Shown here piece by piece: positions 1 to 7,809 of a stretch of DNA of 64,000 nucleotides. The stretch's first letter is position 1. Every line of letters begins with the position of its first letter. The translations under genes were made by a program, and so were the position numbers. The notes beneath the pieces were generated by a model, which was not told the DNA's origin, did not search any database, and saw nothing but the letters and a program-made list of their open reading frames with translations. Source of the DNA: Hymenobacter sp. DG01 (lineage in GTDB: Bacteria; Bacteroidota; Bacteroidia; Cytophagales; Hymenobacteraceae); NCBI RefSeq assembly GCF_006352025.1, contig NZ_CP040936.1, forward strand, positions 4,528,001 to 4,592,000. The letters are read 5' to 3'.

Positions 1-214
1 GCACATCCTTGTAGGTCAGCGGTCCGAACACGGGGGCCCGCCACACCGAGTCGAGGTAGTGCTGCCGGGCTTTTTCGTTGAGTTGGCCGCCACGGGAGGC
101 GTAGCTTGCCGCATCCTTCTGCACCCCGCGCGACACCAGGGTCAGCGAGAGGAAGTAGATGCACAACGCCGACACAAGAAGCGTCAGCGTAATGATGAGT
201 CCTTTATTACGCAT
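1..214 (-). CDS. secDF: Protein translocase SecDF fusion, N-terminal fragment (cut by window edge)
   Basis: Only the first 71 codons are present; the gene continues beyond position 1. The start is ATG at 214 on the minus strand. The product opens MRNKGLIITLTLL, followed by a single hydrophobic segment of about 20 residues, then a polar region with LNEKARQHYLDS. This matches the amino end of the Bacteroidota SecD-SecF fusion, whose first helix precedes a periplasmic domain. SecDF uses proton motive force to help pull preproteins out of the SecYEG channel, and here would serve Sec export that feeds the lipoproteins and T9SS cargos seen elsewhere in the window. Identification rests on the N-terminal pattern alone, so a different Sec-like membrane protein cannot be fully excluded. 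Confidence 0.8.
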   Translation of the reverse strand, partial: MRNKGLIITLTLLVSALCIYFLSLTLVSRGVQKDAASYASRGGQLNEKARQHYLDSVWRAPVFGPLTYKDV

Positions 215-377
215 GAAATAAGTAGTTGATGTCTTACTGAAAAGCGCCGATGCGCGAGTCTGGGGCCGGAGCGGGGGTAGGGATAAGCAGGCCGCAAAGG
301 GGCCTGAAAGGCGCTGGGGCGGCATCAGCACTAAGCCACCAGCAGTCAGCTACAACAGCACAAAACGGCCCCGGCCG

Positions 378-716
378 CTACGGAGCCTGGGGCGAGAGGG
401 CAGCCACCAGCAGCCGAACCCGGAACCAGTCCGGCACAGCACTGGGCAAGGGGCGCGGCCCCGTGGAACAGGCCGGCGACCACAGGGCAACCGGAAGCTC
501 CAGGGGCTGAGGAAGCCAGGCATCGGCCGCTGGGGCCACAAAGAAGCCCAGCGGCGAGGTTGCCTCCAGCGTAACGCGCTGCTTTACCACCGCCGCCCGC
601 GGGCCAGCCGCTACCCGGGTGGCGCTGCCCGCAGGCAGCACCCGTAGGGTAGCCACCGCCTGGTGGTTCAGCCCCAGCACCATCAGCACGGTGGCCGTGA
701 GCAGGGCGAAACGCAA
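378..716 (-). CDS. Small hypothetical membrane-anchored protein
   Basis: The open frame reaches back to ATG 797, but a Bacteroidota -7 box (767-774) lies inside that extension, so translation more likely begins at the TTG at 716 (or the TTG at 746). From 716 the product is 112 residues: MRFALLTATVLMVLGLNHQAVA-like hydrophobic amino end, then a Pro/Ala/Arg-rich body with no motif I recognise. It lies just upstream of secDF on the same strand and could be co-transcribed with it. No family could be named; the hydrophobic start suggests export or membrane anchoring. Coding status is supported by the promoter placement and by codon use like the neighbours. Confidence 0.5.
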   Translation of the reverse strand: MRFALLTATVLMVLGLNHQAVATLRVLPAGSATRVAAGPRAAVVKQRVTLEATSPLGFFVAPAADAWLPQPLELPVALWSPACSTGPRPLPSAVPDWFRVRLLVAALSPQAP

Positions 717-766
717 GCGGGATAAAACGGAGGGGAAGGAAAGCAACGTATTCGGAGTCAGAGCTA

Positions 767-774
767 CAAATATA
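767..774 (-). promoter_or_regulatory. -7 box TATATTTG (Bacteroidota sigma-A type)
   Basis: Exact match to TAnnTTTG on the minus strand, 50 bases before the TTG at 716. It argues against the ATG at 797 as the start of the small protein downstream. Confidence 0.6.
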
Positions 775-805
775 GCTTTTTGCCGTGGGCGGGACAACGG
801 CCCAG

Positions 806-1004
806 AATCACGGATTTAGACAGATTCATCGGATTTCACGGATTTCGGTAGCGCCAGCCCGCAGCTCCTACCCCAACAAAACGGCTGAGCCTGCACCAAA
901 AAAGCCTCACCAGCAGGTGAGGCTTTTTGCACAGAGCTGATGGATGTAGAAACCGACTCACACAAAATCCGTGCAATCCGATGGATCTATCTAAATCCGT
1001 GATT
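806..1004. repeat. Pair of 41-bp inverted repeats flanking a terminator
   Basis: The left arm is 806-846 and the right arm 964-1004; the right arm reverse-complemented matches the left at 37 of 41 positions. Each arm is built from short ATCCG/CGGAT words. About 117 bases lie between them, including the hairpin at 898-928. The right arm reaches into the stop codon of the DUF4268 gene (1004-1006). A shorter relative, the palindrome TCACGGAATCCGTGA, sits at about 28070-28084 next to recQ. It could be a miniature transposable element or a transcribed hairpin repeat. Confidence 0.7.
898..928. terminator. Bidirectional hairpin terminator
   Basis: Arms AAAAAGCCTCACC and GGTGAGGCTTTTT with a three-base loop. 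It would end the minus-strand transcript of the DUF4268 gene. Confidence 0.85.
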
Positions 1005-1462
1005 TACATTAGATCTTCTAGGGGGTAACGGGCCTGGCTCCAGAACTCATCCAGGGCCAGCAGGCGGGGCTTGAAAAAGGAAATCAGGGCGGGCCAGTCC
1101 TCCCGGTTCAAAGGGCTCACACCGTCGAGCTGCTGCTGCACCCGGCTCATGGGTTGGCCGTTTTCCTCAGCCTCTGGCTGCCAGTCCCAGGTTTGGCCGG
1201 GCACGGGGGGTAGCATGTTGCTCAGGGCCTGCAGCTGCTCGTAGTGCAGGGCCCGGATATCAGCGTCGGGGTGCACCAGCTCCAGCCCAATGGTGGCCCG
1301 GCGGCCCTCTGTGCGCATGCGCAGCTGCACATACTTCAGGCCGGTGCGGTAGTTAATCCAGTTAACGGTTTCGCCTTCTGCTGAAGGCACGGGGGCCATG
1401 TACTGGCCGAAGGTGGTCCAGAAGGCCTGGCGCAGCTGGGCGGCTTCGGCTTTGCTGTACAT
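1004..1462 (-). CDS. DUF4268 domain-containing protein
   Basis: 152 residues from ATG 1462. The sequence fits the DUF4268 family: an amino end KAEAAQLRQAFWTTFGQYM, a central strand-rich part with INYRTGLKYVQLRM and ATIGLELVHPD, and a C-terminal stretch ending DEFWSQARYPLEDLM. The fold of this family is thought to resemble nuclease-like domains, but no catalytic role is established, and none is claimed here. It lies 16 bases downstream of the uridine kinase gene on the same strand and is probably co-transcribed with it, ending at the hairpin 898-928. The function is unknown. Confidence 0.75.
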   Translation of the reverse strand: MYSKAEAAQLRQAFWTTFGQYMAPVPSAEGETVNWINYRTGLKYVQLRMRTEGRRATIGLELVHPDADIRALHYEQLQALSNMLPPVPGQTWDWQPEAEENGQPMSRVQQQLDGVSPLNREDWPALISFFKPRLLALDEFWSQARYPLEDLM

Positions 1463-1477
1463 GGCTTGCGGAAGAAG

Positions 1478-2113
1478 TTACAGTGCCGTGCGGCCGGCTT
1501 CTACCCGGCTGCGCAGAAAGGACACCAGCACATCCAGGCCCTTATCAAAATGGCGGTTGTTCGGGATGATGATGTCGGCGTCGTGCTTGAAGGGCTTGAT
1601 GTACTTTTCGTAGGTAGGCGCTACGTGGTTGGTGTAGCGGTACAGCACATCCTCCAGATCATAGCCCCGCTCGTCCCGGTCGCGCACGATGCGGCGCTGC
1701 AGCTTCACGTGCTCCCGGGCATCGATGTACACTTTCAGGTCCAGGAGCTTGGCTACTTCCTCAAAGTAAAACACGAAAATGCCTTCTACTACCACAATGG
1801 GCGCAGGCCGGAACACCAGCTCGGCGGGCACTACGTTGGGGTTGTTGAAGGTGTATTCCTGGCGGCGTACCTCCAGGCCCTGGCTGATGCGCAGCACGTC
1901 GGCGGCATACGCGCGAGAGTCAATGCTGCTGGGCAGGTCGAAGTTCGTGACACCCTGCGCGTCCACTTGCTGGGCTTCGCGCGGGTGGTAGTAGTTGTCC
2001 TGCGAAATCAGGCAGATTTCTTCTTCGGGAAACGAGGCCAGCAGCCGGCGCAGAAACGTGGTTTTGCCAGAGGCGCTGCCGCCCGTAATTCCGACGATGA
2101 AAGGGTGTTGCAT
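1478..2113 (-). CDS. udk: Uridine kinase
   Basis: 211 residues from ATG 2113. Udk phosphorylates uridine and cytidine to UMP and CMP in pyrimidine salvage. A P-loop GGSASGKT lies at about residues 9-16, followed by the family's SQDNYYHP substrate motif, NFDLPSSID, and VVEGIFVF before the lid region DAREHVKLQRRIVRDRDERG. Length is normal for bacterial Udk. A longer frame begins at a TTG at 2155, but the -7 box at 2153-2160 overlaps that codon, so the ATG at 2113 is preferred. It heads a likely two-gene unit with the DUF4268 gene. Confidence 0.93.
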   Translation of the reverse strand: MQHPFIVGITGGSASGKTTFLRRLLASFPEEEICLISQDNYYHPREAQQVDAQGVTNFDLPSSIDSRAYAADVLRISQGLEVRRQEYTFNNPNVVPAELVFRPAPIVVVEGIFVFYFEEVAKLLDLKVYIDAREHVKLQRRIVRDRDERGYDLEDVLYRYTNHVAPTYEKYIKPFKHDADIIIPNNRHFDKGLDVLVSFLRSRVEAGRTAL

Positions 2114-2441
2114 GGGGGTGGGAATAGGCCCGTACCGGCGGGGCCAACCCTGCAAAAGTACGAAATCTAGCGAAGGCGAAGGCGGTGAGTTGGCGAAATG
2201 GTGAATTTGTGAGTTGGTGAAGCGTTGAGCTTATCGGTTTAACCGGGTTTGAGGGGTAGCCTCGCTGAGGCGGCCCATCGGCAGAGAAGCTAACGGAAAG
2301 CCTGGATGGGCGTCACCAATCGTGCAACTGTTGGTAGCGCCCCTCCGGGACTTTGAGCGGTTCTGGGGGGTAGAGTGGGGCGGGACTATTCTTCTACCTC
2401 CTTAATATTCATTAAATATCAACCCCCGATGTGCTGTGGCG
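2114..2441. other. Intergenic region, udk promoter side
   Basis: About 330 bases with no gene I can support. It contains the udk promoter and a short direct repeat GTGAGTTGG (2185-2193 and 2209-2217). The rest is GC-rich with two GGGGTAG words. Nothing else is seen. Confidence 0.5.
2153..2160 (-). promoter_or_regulatory. -7 box TACTTTTG for udk
   Basis: Exact TAnnTTTG match on the minus strand, about 40 bases ahead of the udk ATG. It rules out the upstream TTG frame extension. Confidence 0.7.
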
Positions 2442-3029
2442 CTATTTCACCATCTCATTCAGATAATGCACCAGCCCGGCTACGGCGCGGGCCCGGTGGC
2501 TGATGGCATTCTTCTCCTCCAAGCTCATCTGGGCGAACGTGCGCCCGTCGCCTTCCGTGGGTTGGAAGATGGGGTCGTAGCCGAAGCCATCCGTGCCGTG
2601 CACATCCTCAGTAATCAGACCCGATACTGCGCCCGCAAACTCGTGCACCTCGCCGTTAGGTAGCACCAGCGCCACTACCGTCCGGAACTGAGCCGAGCGG
2701 TTAGGCTGGCCCTGCAGCTCCCGCAGCAGCTTGGCTACGTTGTCGGAGGCGGAGCGCTGGGGGCCGGCGTAGCGGGCCGAGTACACGCCGGGCTCCCCGT
2801 GGAGGGCGGCTACTTCCAGGCCCGTATCATCGGCGAAGCAGGCCACTCCATAATGGTCCCACACATACTGGGCCTTCTGGCGGGCGTTACCTTCCAGGGT
2901 GTCCTGGGTTTCGGGCAGCTCCTGCTGGCAGCCAATATCGGCCAGGCTCAGCAGCTCCACGGAGGCAGGCAGCAGGGGCCGGATTTCATCCAGCTTATGG
3001 GAGTTATTCGAGGCAAAGCAAAGACGCAT
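2442..3029 (-). CDS. rdgB: dITP/XTP pyrophosphatase (Ham1/RdgB family)
   Basis: 195 residues from ATG 3029. The enzyme hydrolyses non-canonical purine triphosphates (dITP, XTP) to monophosphates, keeping them out of DNA. The family signatures are clear: SNNSHKLDEI near the amino end, FADDTGLEVAAL in the middle, the YAGP stretch, and GTDGFGYDPIF before the C-terminal EEKNAISHRARA. Length matches the family. The frame stays open upstream of 3029, but the extension is hydrophobic and Phe-rich and not family-like, and it runs into a hairpin at 3092-3117, so the ATG at 3029 is preferred. Confidence 0.93.
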   Translation of the reverse strand: MRLCFASNNSHKLDEIRPLLPASVELLSLADIGCQQELPETQDTLEGNARQKAQYVWDHYGVACFADDTGLEVAALHGEPGVYSARYAGPQRSASDNVAKLLRELQGQPNRSAQFRTVVALVLPNGEVHEFAGAVSGLITEDVHGTDGFGYDPIFQPTEGDGRTFAQMSLEEKNAISHRARAVAGLVHYLNEMVK

Positions 3030-3091
3030 GCGGGCGAGAAGGAATAGGTGGAGAAAATCAGGGCGAAGAAAGTACCAGAAGCAGAAGGGTA

Positions 3092-3117
3092 CAAAAAAAC
3101 CGGGCATCGCCGGTTTT
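3092..3117 (-). terminator. Rho-independent terminator (minus strand)
   Basis: On the minus strand: AAACCGG, loop of six, CCGGTTT, then a T-run. It follows the 62-residue gene at 3156-3344 and supports that gene being transcribed as its own unit. Confidence 0.75.
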
Positions 3118-3155
3118 GTCTTGTTTGCCGGCCAGAAAGCCGCGGCCCCGGCAGC

Positions 3156-3344
3156 TTACCGAAACATCAGCTTAACGGTAGTCCAGGAGCGAGCCAGCAA
3201 CTTCGGGAGCGGTGCGCCTGGGCCACCCGAGGTGCGTGCGGAGGACCCTGCCGCTGCTGGTGCCGACAGCAGGGCAGTGGAAGTGCCATAGGCCAGAGCC
3301 GCCCCAAGGAGCAGCAGGATTAATAGAGCAGATACACGAATCAT
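3156..3344 (-). CDS. Small secreted or membrane protein, hypothetical
   Basis: 62 residues from ATG 3344: MIRVSALLILLLLGAALAYG is a clear signal or anchor sequence, followed by a short Ala/Ser/Gly/Pro-rich tail and a basic C-terminus (KLLARSWTTVKLMFR). No family is recognised. A good terminator begins about 40 bases downstream, which supports a genuine short transcript. It could be a small envelope protein. The alternative, a chance open frame in GC-rich DNA, is less likely given the sharp hydrophobic amino end. Confidence 0.55.
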   Translation of the reverse strand: MIRVSALLILLLLGAALAYGTSTALLSAPAAAGSSARTSGGPGAPLPKLLARSWTTVKLMFR

Positions 3345-3452
3345 AAGGCAGTAGCCAACAGCTAAGATGTGGTAAGTATAATAGAAGCCCGGCGGAAACG
3401 CCTCGGCCCCGGTGTTAAGCTTCTGCTACGCCCCCGGAAACAGAAAAATAGC

Positions 3453-3483
3453 TTTTGAAATCCGGACCTAACGTGTACTTTTG
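3453..3483 (+). promoter_or_regulatory. Bacteroidota promoter (-33 TTTTG, -7 TACTTTTG) for rpmE2
   Basis: TTTTG at 3453-3457 and TACTTTTG at 3476-3483 with 18 bases between them. This is the clearest full promoter in the window; it lies about 50 bases ahead of the rpmE2 ATG. Confidence 0.8.
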
Positions 3484-3535
3484 CAGTCCCTTCCGCAAAA
3501 TCGGCAGGCAACAAGGTACAAACGGCACTACGACC

Positions 3536-3784
3536 ATGAAAAAAGACATCCACCCCGAGTACCGCGAAGTGGTATTCCAGGATACCTCCAGCGGCTTCAA
3601 ATTCGTGACCCGCTCGACGATGAACTCCAGCGAGACCATCACGATGGAAGACGGCAAAACTTACCCCGTAATTAAGGTGGAAGTTAGCTCGGAGTCGCAC
3701 CCCTTCTACACCGGCAAAAACGTACTGCTCGACACGGCTGGCCGCGTAGAGAAGTTCATGAACCGCTACAACAAGAAGAAGTAG
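3536..3784 (+). CDS. rpmE2: 50S ribosomal protein L31 type B
   Basis: 82 residues from ATG 3536. It opens [20 protein letters not shown] and carries the L31 hallmarks [22 protein letters not shown] and the basic tail [10 protein letters not shown]. There are no cysteines, so this is the zinc-free type B form (L31 that lacks the CxxC zinc ligands). It joins the large subunit at the central protuberance and bridges to the small subunit. A longer frame from 3455 is ruled out because the promoter lies inside it. A terminator follows at 3849-3880. Confidence 0.96.
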   Translation: MKKDIHPEYREVVFQDTSSGFKFVTRSTMNSSETITMEDGKTYPVIKVEVSSESHPFYTGKNVLLDTAGRVEKFMNRYNKKK

Positions 3785-3848
3785 TTCCGGCGGGCAGGCT
3801 GCGAACCGCATGGTTGCGCCGCCCCTCGAAAAGACTTTTTCCTCGAAG

Positions 3849-3880
3849 CTCCTGCTGGCATTCGCCGGCAGGAGTTTTTC
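3849..3880 (+). terminator. Terminator after rpmE2
   Basis: Arms CTCCTGC and GCAGGAG with further pairing inside, followed by TTTTTC. Confidence 0.8.
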
Positions 3881-3966
3881 TTTGTAGTACGGTAGGGTGC
3901 CCAGCCTGGCGCCTACCCCCTGGCCGCGGCCAAACCAGCCGCAGTTCTCATCCTGATTTTCCTCCC

Positions 3967-5175
3967 ATGCATATTCTGCTCTTCGATGACCCGGCCATCC
4001 GGCCCCACCTGCTGCCGTTCACGTTTACCCGGCCGGTAGCAGCCCTCCGCTGCGGCATTCTGACGCTGGCTGAGAAGTGGCAGCACCGGCTAAAAGCTAC
4101 GCAGGTGGGCTACCTCACGGAAAGCTACCTGCAGGCGAAGTACCCCGCTGGCAACACCCAGGGGCCCGCGCTGGTTATCAACGGAGCCATTTGCCCCGAC
4201 GACCTGCTGGCCCAGCAGGTGCAGGCTCTGGCCCCCGGCGAGGCCCTGTTTGACGAAGACATGCTGGTAGCGGCCCACTTGGCCGATGCCACCCAGGTAG
4301 CGGAGCTGATTCAGGATGGCTTTCAGAAAACCCGCGACGTAGCCGAGCCGGTAGTGGCCATCAAGGAAGTGTGGCACTTGTTTCTAAAGAACGGCGCCGA
4401 AATCCGCCGCGACTTTGACCTGCTGACCCGGGGTAGGGAGTCGGCTCCGGTGGGCGACGCACATACCATTGTGTACGCGCCTGAAAACATCTTCATTGAG
4501 CCCGGCGTGAAGATCCGGGCGGCCATTCTCAACGCCGAAAACGGCCCGATTTATCTCGGTAAAAACTCCCAGGTGCACGAGGGCGCCATCATCAGCGGAC
4601 CGCTGGCCTTATGCGAAGGCAGCCACATCAACGCCGGAGCGAAAATGCGCGGCGATAATACCGTAGGGCCTTACTCCAAGGTGGGCGGCGAAGTGGGCAA
4701 CAGCATTCTGCTGGGCTACAGCAACAAGGGTCACGACGGCTACCTCGGCAACTCCGTAATCGGGGAATGGTGCAACCTGGGGGCCGATACCAACACCTCC
4801 AATCTGAAGAACAACTACGCCCCGGTAAAAATCTGGAGCCACTCGGCGGGCCGCTTCGTGAACACGGGCCAGCAGTTTTGCGGGCTGATGATGGGCGACC
4901 ATAGTAAGTGTGGCATCAACACCATGTTCAATACGGGCACGGTGGTAGGGGTAGGGGCCAACATCTTCGGGGCCGGCTTCCCGCGCACGTTTATCCCGAG
5001 CTTCAGCTGGGGCGGAGCCGCCGGCTTCGAAACCTTTAAGCTGCCGAAAGTGGCCGAGGTAGCCGAGCGCGTCATGGCCCGCCGCCAACTGGTGTATGAT
5101 GCAACCGAGCAGGCCATCATGCAGCAGGTGTACGAAGCCACGGCCAAAGACCGGGTGTGGGAGCAAGCTAAATGA
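3967..5175 (+). CDS. GlmU-like sugar nucleotidyltransferase / acyltransferase
   Basis: 402 residues from ATG 3967 (MHILLFDDPAIRPHLLPFTF). It fits the Bacteroidota family of putative alternative GlmU proteins: a diverged amino-terminal nucleotidyltransferase-like half with TRPVAALRCGILTLAEKW, then a left-handed beta-helix half made of hexapeptide repeats (for example YLGKNSQVHEGAIISGPL, GDNTVGPYSKVGGEVGNS and NTMFNTGTVVGVGANIFG). Such proteins are predicted to make UDP-N-acetylglucosamine for peptidoglycan and lipid A, but the exact activity is not shown here. The classical GlmU P-loop-like LAAGxGTRM signature is absent. The gene precedes holB by 94 bases and may be co-transcribed. Confidence 0.85.
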   Translation: MHILLFDDPAIRPHLLPFTFTRPVAALRCGILTLAEKWQHRLKATQVGYLTESYLQAKYPAGNTQGPALVINGAICPDDLLAQQVQALAPGEALFDEDMLVAAHLADATQVAELIQDGFQKTRDVAEPVVAIKEVWHLFLKNGAEIRRDFDLLTRGRESAPVGDAHTIVYAPENIFIEPGVKIRAAILNAENGPIYLGKNSQVHEGAIISGPLALCEGSHINAGAKMRGDNTVGPYSKVGGEVGNSILLGYSNKGHDGYLGNSVIGEWCNLGADTNTSNLKNNYAPVKIWSHSAGRFVNTGQQFCGLMMGDHSKCGINTMFNTGTVVGVGANIFGAGFPRTFIPSFSWGGAAGFETFKLPKVAEVAERVMARRQLVYDATEQAIMQQVYEATAKDRVWEQAK

Positions 5176-5263
5176 GTTGTCGGTTGCCAGTTGTCAGTTG
5201 CTAGTCAGGGCTGAAGAACTATAGGTAACCACTCATAACTGACAACCGACAACTGACAACTGA
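5176..5263. repeat. Imperfect inverted repeat of GTTGTCAG-like units
   Basis: The left arm 5176-5205 and right arm 5231-5263 are both composed of repeating (C)AGTTGTC / GACAACT words and can pair over about 28 bases. The element fills the gap between the GlmU-like gene and holB, ending seven bases before the holB start. Confidence 0.55.
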
Positions 5264-5269
5264 TACGAC

Positions 5270-6406
5270 ATGCGTTTTTCTGATATTCCGGGCCAGCAGC
5301 AGGTAAAGCAGGTGCTTGTGAGCAGCGTGCGGCGCAACCACGTGGCGCACGCTCAGCTGTTTCGCGGGGCCGAGGGCTCGGCGGCGCTGGCGCTGGCCCT
5401 GGCGTATGCTACCTACCTGAACTGTGAAAACCGCACGCCGGAAGCCGAGGATTCCTGCGGAAGCTGCCCCAGCTGTCAGAAAATCGACAAGCTGATTCAC
5501 CCCGACCTCAACTTTATTCTGCCCGTTACGACTACCAAAGCCGTAACCAAGGACGCCATCAGCAGCAAGTTTGCGGCCGAGTGGCGGACCTTCGTGCTGG
5601 AGAACCCCTACCAGGGCCTCAACGACTGGATGCAGCACATTGGGGCCGAAAACAAGCAGGGCAGTATTTCCAAGGAAGAAAGTCTGCAACTGCTGAAACT
5701 GGTGTCGTTGAAGGCGTTTGAAGCCCGGTTTAAGCTGGTTATCATCTGGTTACCCGAGCTGATGCACCCCTCGGCGGCTAATGCCGTGCTGAAGCTGCTG
5801 GAAGAGCCACCGCCCGCAACCGTGTTTCTGCTGGTCAGCCACGCCCCGCAGCAACTGCTACCCACCATTATCAGCCGGGTGCAGCCGGTGGTGGTACGCT
5901 CCCTCTCCGAGGAAGAGCTGACTGCCTGGCTGCGCGACGAGCGGCAGGTACCGGAAGTGAAAGCCCGACAGCTGGCCCAGCTAACCGAGGGCAACGTTGG
6001 CGCAGCGCTGGCGGCGCAGGCAGCCGCTACGGCCGATACCGACTATTTTGAGCTATTTGCCAAGTGGATGCGCACCTGCTACGGCAACAAGGTGGCCGAA
6101 ATGCTGGAGAAAGCCGATGAGTTTCAGAAGCTGGGCCGCGAAAACCAGAAGGAGTTTCTGCAGTACGCCCTCTCCCTGCTGCGCAAGGTGCTGCTCTTCG
6201 GCCTCGATCCGCAGCTGGTGCCTCACCTGCCCACCCAGGAGCAGCAGTTTATTCAGGGCTTCAGTCGCTTCGTGACGCCGCGCAACGCCGGACCTATCAC
6301 CCAGGAACTCAACGAAGCCCACTACCATGTAGAGCGGAATGCCAACCCCCGCATGGTATTCGTGGATGCTTCCCTGCGGGTAGCTGAGCTGCTGCGGGCC
6401 GCCTGA
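5270..6406 (+). CDS. holB: DNA polymerase III delta prime subunit
   Basis: 378 residues from ATG 5270. The protein belongs to the clamp-loader AAA+ family: MRFSDIPGQQQVKQVLV, LFRGAEGSAALALA where the P-loop lysine is missing (as expected for delta prime, which does not hydrolyse ATP), a cysteine cluster CGSCPSCQ typical of the zinc module, and LIHPDLNFILP. The region around AANAVLKLLEEPP and TIISRVQP matches the sensor and SRC motifs. Delta prime acts as the stator of the clamp loader, opening and loading the beta clamp. The C-terminal 120 residues are the less conserved collar domain. Confidence 0.92.
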   Translation: MRFSDIPGQQQVKQVLVSSVRRNHVAHAQLFRGAEGSAALALALAYATYLNCENRTPEAEDSCGSCPSCQKIDKLIHPDLNFILPVTTTKAVTKDAISSKFAAEWRTFVLENPYQGLNDWMQHIGAENKQGSISKEESLQLLKLVSLKAFEARFKLVIIWLPELMHPSAANAVLKLLEEPPPATVFLLVSHAPQQLLPTIISRVQPVVVRSLSEEELTAWLRDERQVPEVKARQLAQLTEGNVGAALAAQAAATADTDYFELFAKWMRTCYGNKVAEMLEKADEFQKLGRENQKEFLQYALSLLRKVLLFGLDPQLVPHLPTQEQQFIQGFSRFVTPRNAGPITQELNEAHYHVERNANPRMVFVDASLRVAELLRAA

Positions 6407-6527
6407 TAACAGCCAAACAGGCGGCGAAACCGCTCTGCCGGGCTGAAAACGGAGAACATACGTTCTGCTAAAATACTATAGTTAGTGCTAAACGAGCTAT
6501 AGGCAGCCGCGGCGCCGGGTGCAGCCG

Positions 6528-6535
6528 TATCTTTG
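6528..6535 (+). promoter_or_regulatory. -7 box TATCTTTG for hemC
   Basis: Exact TAnnTTTG match about 100 bases ahead of hemC, in a 227-base gap that holds no gene. Confidence 0.65.
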
Positions 6536-6633
6536 CGGCGGGTTTCCGGGGGCTTCCCAGCCAGAGCCTGCCACTGTCGGGTTTCGCAAAGAAAAGCCCC
6601 GGAGCGTATTATTCCGAACTAGTTGATTCTGCT

Positions 6634-7575
6634 TTGAAAACTTCCATTCGCATAGGTACCCGCGGCAGCAAGCTGGCGCTGTGGCAGGCCAACCACGTAG
6701 CCGACCAGCTTACCGCCGCTGGGCTCTCGCCGGAAATCGTCATTATCACAACCAAAGGCGACGTGGTCTTGGACCGCTCCCTGGATAAGATTGGGGCGAA
6801 GGGCGTGTTTACGGAAGAGCTGGAGGAAGGCCTGCGCACAGGATACATTGATATTGCCGTACACAGCGCCAAGGATGTGCAGAGCACTATTCCGGCCGAC
6901 CTGGAGCTGCTGGCCTTTATGGAGCGCGAGCGGGTAAATGACGTGGTGGTCAGCTTCGACCCCAACCTCGACCTGCAGCGCCCCGACCTGGTATTGGGCA
7001 CCAGCAGCACCCGCCGCAAGGCCATGCTGCGCCGCTTTCTGCCCCACGCTACTACCGCCGAAGCGCGCGGCAACCTCCAGACCCGGTTGCGCAAGCTGGA
7101 GGAAGGTCAGTATCACGCCCTCGTGCTAGCCTACGCCGGGGTGCACCGCATGGAGTACGACGGCCTGATTCGCTACGTGCTGCCCGAAACCCAATACGTT
7201 CCGGCTACGGGGCAGGGTAGCGTGGCTATTGAGTGTGCCCGTAACCTGGAGCCCGCCCTGAAGGCCGAGTTGCGCCGCGTCCTCGACCACCCGGCCACGC
7301 ACGTGTGCCTGACCGCCGAGCGGGCTTTTCTGCGCACCATGGAAGGGGGCTGCAGCATTCCATCCTTCGCCCTGGCTTCGCTGTCCGACGATCAGCAAAC
7401 CGTGCAGCTGCACGGCGGCCTCATTAGCCTCGATGGGCAGGCCCTGATTGAAGAAACCCACACGGCCACGGCCACCGACGCCGAGGCCCTGGGCACCCGC
7501 TTGGCTGAAAGCGTACTGGCCCGCGGCGGCCGCCAGATTCTCGACGATATCCGCCGGGTCCGTCACGAGGCCTGA
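6634..7575 (+). CDS. hemC: Hydroxymethylbilane synthase (porphobilinogen deaminase)
   Basis: 313 residues beginning with a TTG codon at 6634 (MKTSIRIGTRGSKLALWQ). HemC joins four porphobilinogen units into hydroxymethylbilane in haem synthesis. Visible signatures are IGTRGSKLALWQ, VVLDRSLDKIGAKGVFTEELE, DIAVHSAKDV, LGTSSTRRKAML and the dipyrromethane-binding GGCSIP with Cys240. Length is normal. No ATG fits the conserved amino end, so TTG is the best start. It has its own promoter and no close partner. Confidence 0.95.
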   Translation: MKTSIRIGTRGSKLALWQANHVADQLTAAGLSPEIVIITTKGDVVLDRSLDKIGAKGVFTEELEEGLRTGYIDIAVHSAKDVQSTIPADLELLAFMERERVNDVVVSFDPNLDLQRPDLVLGTSSTRRKAMLRRFLPHATTAEARGNLQTRLRKLEEGQYHALVLAYAGVHRMEYDGLIRYVLPETQYVPATGQGSVAIECARNLEPALKAELRRVLDHPATHVCLTAERAFLRTMEGGCSIPSFALASLSDDQQTVQLHGGLISLDGQALIEETHTATATDAEALGTRLAESVLARGGRQILDDIRRVRHEA

Positions 7576-7809
7576 GCCCTGCCTGCTACCCCCGTTCACC
7601 CCGAGAGCTGCTGTTAAAGCGGCTCTTGTGGTTTCGGGGGTAGCTAGGGGCCTCCACTTTGGGGCGCAGCCCGCAGGCGAAGGCCCGGGCGCCCGTGGCA
7701 GGTTCCGTTGTTTGGGCCGGGGTAGTTGCCCACTCTTGCGGCTGCGGCGTACTACCCTCCGCGAAACTGTTTACTTTCGTCCTCCACACTTTTCTCCCCT
7801 ACTTCCGCT

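Noticed and set aside
250..510. 86-codon plus-strand frame
   Set aside because: Antisense to the small membrane protein gene; Gly/Ala/Arg composition typical of shadows in GC-rich DNA.
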